NCBI GenBank assembly: GCA_040357565.1
Contig: JBDODJ010000153.1
Strand: one strand, 5' to 3'
From: Cercozoa sp. M6MM
Lineage: Eukaryota > Endomyxa: Ascetosporea
Length of the DNA stretch: 25,900 nucleotides
Each line of letters begins with the position of its first letter. Position 1 is the stretch's first letter. Below the pieces are notes generated by a model. It did not search any database. It had not been told where the DNA came from and saw only the letters and a program-made list of their open reading frames with translations. Below, piece by piece: positions 21,351 to 25,900 of this stretch. The translations under genes were made by a program, and so were the position numbers.

Positions 21351-22614
21351 GTGTTCGGTTGCCTAGCTTAACCAGTTACCCTGTGTTTGGAAAGTGGCGA
21401 GCAGCTCGAAACTGCTTCAAGACGTGCTGGTCGACACCAAAGCACTGACTTGCTTTATGTTAAGCAGGCAAGAGGGTTTAGTTTGTTGTTGAGTTCTTCA
21501 CCCCCCCCTTTTTTGAAGTTCTCCCGGGACATCTTCTTTAAGGACAGGTGGCGGGTGTACGAGACGTACTACACTAATAACGGCGAGGTCGGTACAAGAA
21601 CAGTACAAGGCATGGATCCTCTCCGTCCTGCGTAAGATCGATATGGCACAGCACTCTGGTTAGAATAGTACCGGACGCAACGGCCACAAAGAAGGAAAGA
21701 TCCTCGGCAGAATCATCAAGACAACGAACAGACCCAGATGGACGATACGGAAGAGAGGATGAATACCACAAGCACAGGTGAGAGGAGCTCTCGAACAGAG
21801 CAGAGATACAACAAGTGTACGCAACTGGCTACGGCTGGGGTTAGTGGAAGGCCTAGATCTGGCAGTGGCAAAATCATCAAAGCGACTATCTAAACTTATG
21901 ATGCAGAAAGGGTTGCCATCATGCAATGCATCGGACAAAGTCTTGCGTGTGTTGTCTTCAACAAGCCTTCGCGACATTCGCATCAAGCTTTTGACGACAT
22001 TTTCTACAGCTGAAGGTACGGTACCAGTGATACGAATCAATATTCTCCATCCGGTCGGTCAGTCTGAGTCTGGTGCTCCGCGCAGAGAAAGTCACACGTA
22101 ATCCCTTGTTGCTGCCAAAGCCTGATTTACTAAAGGCTGACGTTATATTTCCTTTCATATCTTAGTTAGACGTAAACGAAAGAACGACGCTTACGTTAAG
22201 TAGGACCAATAAATATAGTTTGCCGTTCCACCCCCGACTGGTGTAGGGGAACTACATACGTTAGTTGGTTTCATATAAGACTCATGAGACTAACTAACTG
22301 TAGTAGTTTTCCGTTTGCGTTGTAGCGTGTTAAAGCGTACTGACCGATTTAGCCAACTACAGCATGGCGGCACTGACAGACAGCCTAAAAATGCACTAAC
22401 GATGCTTAGACCACGACACAGAGGCAAACACAGAGGGAGACACAAAAAGAACCATACCGTCTTATAGGTACTATGGCCATTGTCCTTAGCACAGAAGCCT
22501 GTATCAGCGAAGACACGTATGTCAGATAATGAGGAACACGCACGACATTGTTAAAACATACAATGAGCTGCGTAGTCGGCCGGGCAGCTGATTGAGCACG
22601 ACGGCTGGCCGCGC

Positions 22615-22836
22615 TTAATCGGAGAGCAGTCGCCAGTGGCGTGCTCGCAGCCACGACCCACGCAGCACGAAGAAATGCCAGTCTCTGTCATGGCAAATCA
22701 CACATGGGTACATAAAATAATTGAAGTACTTTAATTTAGGCAGAATAAATTTACGCCGGTTTGGTGAACCGCCTGCCGAACCTTGCGCTTGGACCACAGC
22801 GATTAGAGAGAACACAGCAACCAGCGCCTTCAGCAT
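22615..22836 (-). CDS. Small predicted secreted peptide
   Basis: ATG at 22834-22836 opens a 73-codon frame with a classic signal peptide: MLKALVAVFSLIAVVQA, cleavage predicted after VQA, leaving QGSAGGSPNRRKF and a basic, aromatic mature part ending ARHWRLLSD. An internal 45-base segment (22729-22685) starts GTAC and ends ACAG. Because 45 is a multiple of three, the frame stays open whether it is spliced or not, giving 73 or 58 residues; the CxxC of the long form (YPCVICHD) lies inside it. It is divergent, about 307 bases away, from another secreted-peptide gene. No family recognised. A chance frame of this size is possible, but the signal peptide is strong. Confidence 0.5.
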   Translation of the reverse strand: MLKALVAVFSLIAVVQAQGSAGGSPNRRKFILPKLKYFNYFMYPCVICHDRDWHFFVLRGSWLRARHWRLLSD

Positions 22837-23143
22837 CTTCACCTACAAGTACGCATCGTTTTTGGACACGTAGATGCAGACACAAAATGCAAACGCCACC
22901 GCCTCGCAGACGAGAAAAATGCACACAAGATTAAAGTCAGAGTGGGTAGACCCACAACAGGATAAGATGTACCGTGTATGTACTGCACAGCAGTGTATGC
23001 TGGTACTGACTGTATTGCGTCTACTGTATGTACGCTTGATACGCCTCAGTACTCGTCCTTTTCAAACGATCAGTCTTTCATTTCGGTACAAGTGTACACT
23101 AGTTTCGAGAGCCCTCCGGTCCCTACTATAGTGCCTAACCATC
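22837..23143. promoter_or_regulatory. Divergent spacer between two secreted-peptide genes
   Basis: 307 bases between divergent ATG codons. Rich in GTAC/ACTG words (22970-23105). No TATA box that I trust. Role as shared promoter is inferred from geometry. Confidence 0.3.
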
Positions 23144-23593
23144 ATGCACGTGATGCGCCTGTTTCTTCTCGCCGTGATTGGCCTTATCGCGGCAGTGGTG
23201 GGTTAACAAAATCTTGTTTTGTGTCGTGATGATGTTGTGATTTTGTAGAGCGTGACAAACGCCCAGTACAACTGTTGCTGCCTCGGTGTTAAGTACCCGG
23301 CCCCTGGTTGGACGAAGCGATGCGCTTCCGGTATACGTTACCTCTGTGTCTGTGTCGGTGTCGGCCAGTATCTGTGTGTGTGCCAGTATCTGTCTGTGTG
23401 TTTGCTTTGTGACATTATGGTGAATTGAATTTTAGGTGGCCGGTGCAACACGAAATTGGGAGACACAGCTAGCTGTGACATTTGCTGTCGACCCGGGTAT
23501 TCTGCGGAGTGCTCATGTCAGGTACATCCATTTTATGACATGCAGTTGGTCAAACCAAGATGGTTTAAATGCGCATCGTACCGTGATGTTTGA
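23144..23593 (+). CDS. Small cysteine-rich secreted peptide
   Basis: Exons 23144-23197, 23249-23330 and 23436-23593 join in frame. ATG at 23144 or 23153 gives a signal peptide (MRLFLLAVIGLIAAVSVTNA, cleavage likely after TNA) and a mature chain of about 65-75 residues with eleven Cys: QYNCCCLGVKYPAPGW, TKRCASGGRCNTKLGD, CDICCRPGYSAECSCQ, WFKCASYRDV, stop TGA 23591-23593. Introns are GTGGGT...GTAG and GTATAC...TTTAG. A 24-base GTAC...CAG stretch (23522-23545) could be spliced or read through without changing frame. The spacing C-C-C, C, C, C, CC, C, C suggests a disulfide-stabilised extracellular domain. The exon edges match coding composition exactly, so this is more than a chance frame. Function unknown; secreted protease inhibitors, antimicrobial or cell-surface peptides are all possible. 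Confidence 0.62.
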
Positions 23594-24529
23594 CAGAGGA
23601 CGGGTAACCGTCAGTACACGACTGCCGTGTGCCGTTGCGTGAACATGATGAGCGAATATTAGAGCCGATTGCTACTGTACCTATTTGGTGGAGATTTTCG
23701 TTTGCGTTAGCCTCAATTACGTTACTAGTACTCGACTACGTGACGCTATCGTCGCCGGTTGGTCGAATACGGACAACAGCATAGGGGTGGCAGCCGTAGT
23801 TCACCGCCCGCTTTAGGTGGGCTATCAATCCAACTCCCCTTTTATAGTTCCCCAGGACATCTTTAAGTTTGGTAAGCCACGTACGCAATACTCAGTTCTT
23901 TGCTGCCTCTGTCTCGTTTGATCGGGTCGATTGTCGTTAAGTTCGATCCATGCATTGAAACAACATTGATGAGCTCGAGCGAAGTCTATTACATGCGGTG
24001 GATAGACTCACTGCTCACAGCAGCTGCTGGTGGTGATTGTATAGTTCGACCGACTGGAGACTGTTGAGTGCGGTGCCGCGTTTCCAAACTTTACTGCGAG
24101 CTGGAAACAGCCAAGTACAATTGTAAAACTAAGCCAAAAGCAACACCAGTACGTTGATCAAACGGAAAAAGCAAGAAACAACGCGGTTTCTCCAAAACTC
24201 TCGATACTCAAAGCCGGAAAATATAATCGACGCAGCAGCATTGTCGATATCGATATGATGATAGTATTCAGTACTATCACAGTAAATAGCGCAACGATCG
24301 GCCGTCCACGTGTGCTTTGTGCTGGGCAAACTCCTACTGTATTGTAGTGTAAGCATCAACTTTTGGCTGTGTTGATACACTCTGGGCTACAATTGTACAT
24401 CATGAGACCATGCAAACGATTTTTACTCGAGCCCTTGCTGCCTGCCAGATCATCTGAGGAAAGGACAAAAGAAAATTGACTGGTGTGGCTCCAGTGTGTT
24501 TCTCGGCAGCTGAGGCCTGAGCGTTTCTG
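23594..24529. other. Stretch without a supportable gene
   Basis: 936 bases. A second copy of the diverged repeat lies at 23833-23873. A - strand frame at 24129-24380 ends in a hydrophobic run (INVLVLLLA) but lacks homology or splice support. Upstream exons of the right-edge gene may be hidden here. Confidence 0.4.
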
Positions 24530-25633
24530 TTGATTTGTGATCGTTCCGTCAGGCACGTGGATCGAGTCCCTGAGAAAAAAGCAGACACGCTTGTTCTCAC
24601 CGTCGCTAGCACACACATCAAACACAAACACTGGGAAGAGCTGTCTGTCCGGCGAGTTGTTGCTGGCACTACGTTGACAGATCTTGAGCGCTTGCGCTGT
24701 CTGCTTTTGGCCGAATCGGTTTCCACACGTCACCTTGTTCGTTCATTCACCCAGTTGGCCTGCCATTTTTCCAGGGTGAGTTAGCACCCTTGAACGCCCA
24801 AAACTAAAGGATCAGACACGGGCGTATGGGTGGCAGTACCAATGCAGCAAGCACACGTGCGTTTACTTTCAGTTGGGGTCTTGCTTCATGCGTGTTTTGC
24901 TTGCCGCCCACAGGCGACTCACGTCGGCAACTACACAACGAGCGAGAAAGAGAGCGCAGAAGAAAGTGTGTTTTTCTGCTGCATCAGTGTAAGTGCGTCG
25001 AAGTTTCATATGTGCAAATGTTAGTCTCGCAAAGTTGCAAGAAGAACTCGCGCATGCGTTAAATCTGCGCTTTCAGCCGCGGCAAAGTCAGCGTAGTTTC
25101 GGCTTTCACTTTAATTTTCTCTTCTACCTGCGTGTCTTGGTGTGCAGTGCTGACAGAAGCGAGCTTTGCGTTGCGTCGATTGCGAAATTTCGCCGACCAT
25201 GTGATGCTCTTTGGTGCGCGTGATTCACCGTTTTCGTGACCTGTGGTGCTTGTCTGAGTGTCAGCGCGCGCGCGCGTGTGTGTGCGTTTATGTGTGTTGT
25301 TTTTTTTTTGCAGCAAACGACTGCGGTGACAGCACGGTGTATGAGCGACTCCAGAAGATGCGTCAGCAGTACCTCAGCGAGTCGGATCTCAGCGAGCATG
25401 TGCGCACGTCGTGCTCGTCAAACGATGCCGTTACTCAGCAACCAGAGCTGTCACAGGTGCAGCCAGTTTTGCAGTGCGAACAGCAGCGAGGCGAAGTGGA
25501 CGAAAAACGCTCGCGACCGCCTCGACTCAATACCCAGCAAGTAGCTCCGATTGCAAGCAGTAACACTACCACCGACGCCAATGCCGCCGCCATCAACACC
25601 GTCACCAACAACAACAACAACAACGTCAACAAC

Positions 25634-25671
<38 letters not shown>

Positions 25672-25839
25672 CGATGGCAGCGCCGGCAATGGTGTCACCG
25701 CGGTCCCTCTCTTGCCGCAGCTACGCGCCACCATGCCGGCAGAGTGTTCCAGCACACCCACCACCGTGTTCAACGCGCAGCTCGCGTCGCCGCCCAGTCC
25801 GTACACTGCACTTTGTCCGCGCACTGTGCGACTCAAAGC

Positions 25840-25842
<3 letters not shown>
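24530..25842 (+). CDS. Multi-exon protein of unknown function, running off the right edge
   Basis: Coding-like + exons: one near 24553-24775 encoding LVLTVASTHIKHKHWEELSV, VRRVVAGTTLTDLERLRCLL and TRHLVRSFTQLACHFSR; one near 24915 (THVGNYTTSEKESAEE); one near 25035 (LQEELAHALNLRFQPRQSQ); one near 25150 (LTEASFALRRLRNFADHVML); and a large exon from 25314 (CGDSTVYERLQKMRQQYLSE). The large exon is low-complexity: Gln-rich, then Asn and Ser homopolymer runs encoded by AAC and AGC repeats (25608-25665), then a Pro/Thr/Ala-rich stretch. It ends at about 25842 where GTGTGT opens a (GT)n intron. The first part is helical. I do not recognise the family, and start and end are both missing or unresolved. 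Confidence 0.6.
25265..25310. repeat. (CG)n/(TG)n then poly(T) before a 3' splice site
   Basis: CG units grade into TG, then a ten-T run and GCAG (acceptor at 25313). This acceptor combines a UG tract with an ordinary polypyrimidine tract. Confidence 0.9.
25608..25665 (+). repeat. Coding (AAC)n and (AGC)n trinucleotide repeats
   Basis: In-frame AAC and AGC runs encode Asn and Ser homopolymers within the right-edge gene; probably a disordered, length-variable region. Confidence 0.9.

Positions 25843-25843
<1 letters not shown>

Positions 25844-25896
<53 letters not shown>
25844..25896. repeat. (GT)n opening an intron at the right edge
   Basis: At least 26 GT units beginning at or just after the probable donor of the last visible exon. 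The intron continues outside the window. Confidence 0.95.
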
Positions 25897-25898
<2 letters not shown>

Positions 25899-25900
25899 CG

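Larger units (their letters stand above)
20583..22614. other. Gene-poor spacer
   Basis: About 2 kb in which I see no supportable gene. It holds a purine-rich stretch (20980-21035), a strong hairpin, a perfect 25-base tandem duplication, one copy of a diverged short repeat (21490-21545), and a small inverted repeat GTTAGTTGG/CTAACTAAC near 22260-22300. The longest frames here begin at non-ATG codons and lack splice or homology support. Confidence 0.6.

Noticed and set aside
21778-22101. 107-codon + strand frame
   Set aside because: Starts with GTG, has no recognised motif and no splice context supporting an exon.
20583-22614. Possible mobile element in the gene-poor spacer
   Set aside because: No terminal inverted or long direct repeats, no transposase or reverse transcriptase motifs; only short repeats are visible.
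24129-24380. 83-codon - strand frame with a hydrophobic C-terminus
   Set aside because: No homology, no splice support, and composition like the surrounding non-coding DNA.

Overview
The window is intron-rich, gene-dense nuclear DNA from a eukaryote, most likely a flagellated or ciliated protist. Genes sit 0.1-0.4 kb apart on both strands, exons are mostly 40-250 bases, many introns are only 25-90 bases, and one gene encodes a B9-domain protein of the ciliary transition zone. I cannot name the lineage. Gene models below were built by hand from splice signals and reading-frame continuity. Well-conserved parts (ABC transporter, dehydratase, B9D1, NTMT1, RGS domain) are firm; the 5' ends of several genes are not.

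Left part (1-8172): a (CA)n tract, then a full-length ABCC/MRP-type ABC transporter on + (about 174-7424, 5' end possibly off the window). It is convergent with a mitochondrial-type 3-hydroxyacyl-thioester dehydratase (MaoC/HTD2 family) on - (7550-8172).

Middle (8387-18012): a B9D1 homologue with a long disordered tail on - (8387-9552) is divergent, across 186 bases, from a coiled-coil protein on + (9739-10802, weakly TEX9-like). Then comes a large - strand gene (about 11234-15610) for a predicted polytopic membrane protein. It has two putative extracytoplasmic modules, about six membrane helices and a complete C-terminal RGS domain: a membrane-tethered G-protein regulator of an architecture I do not recognise. 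Next on - is an alpha-N-terminal protein methyltransferase (NTMT1/METTL11A, about 16716-18012).

Right part (18013-25900): an unrecognised multi-exon + gene (about 18350-20582); a gene-poor 2-kb spacer with a strong hairpin, a perfect 25-base tandem duplication and a diverged dispersed repeat; a divergent pair of small secreted-peptide genes (22615-22836 on -, 23144-23593 on +, the latter cysteine-rich); and a multi-exon + gene running off the right edge (24530 onward) with an Asn/Ser-rich region.

Two genome-wide features stand out. Many introns begin with GTAC rather than GTAAGT/GTATGT, and long (UG)n tracts in the sense strand repeatedly sit directly before 3' splice sites, where a polypyrimidine tract would be expected. 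No tRNA, rRNA, CRISPR array or recognisable transposon was seen. There is a 10-base assembly gap at 4629-4638.
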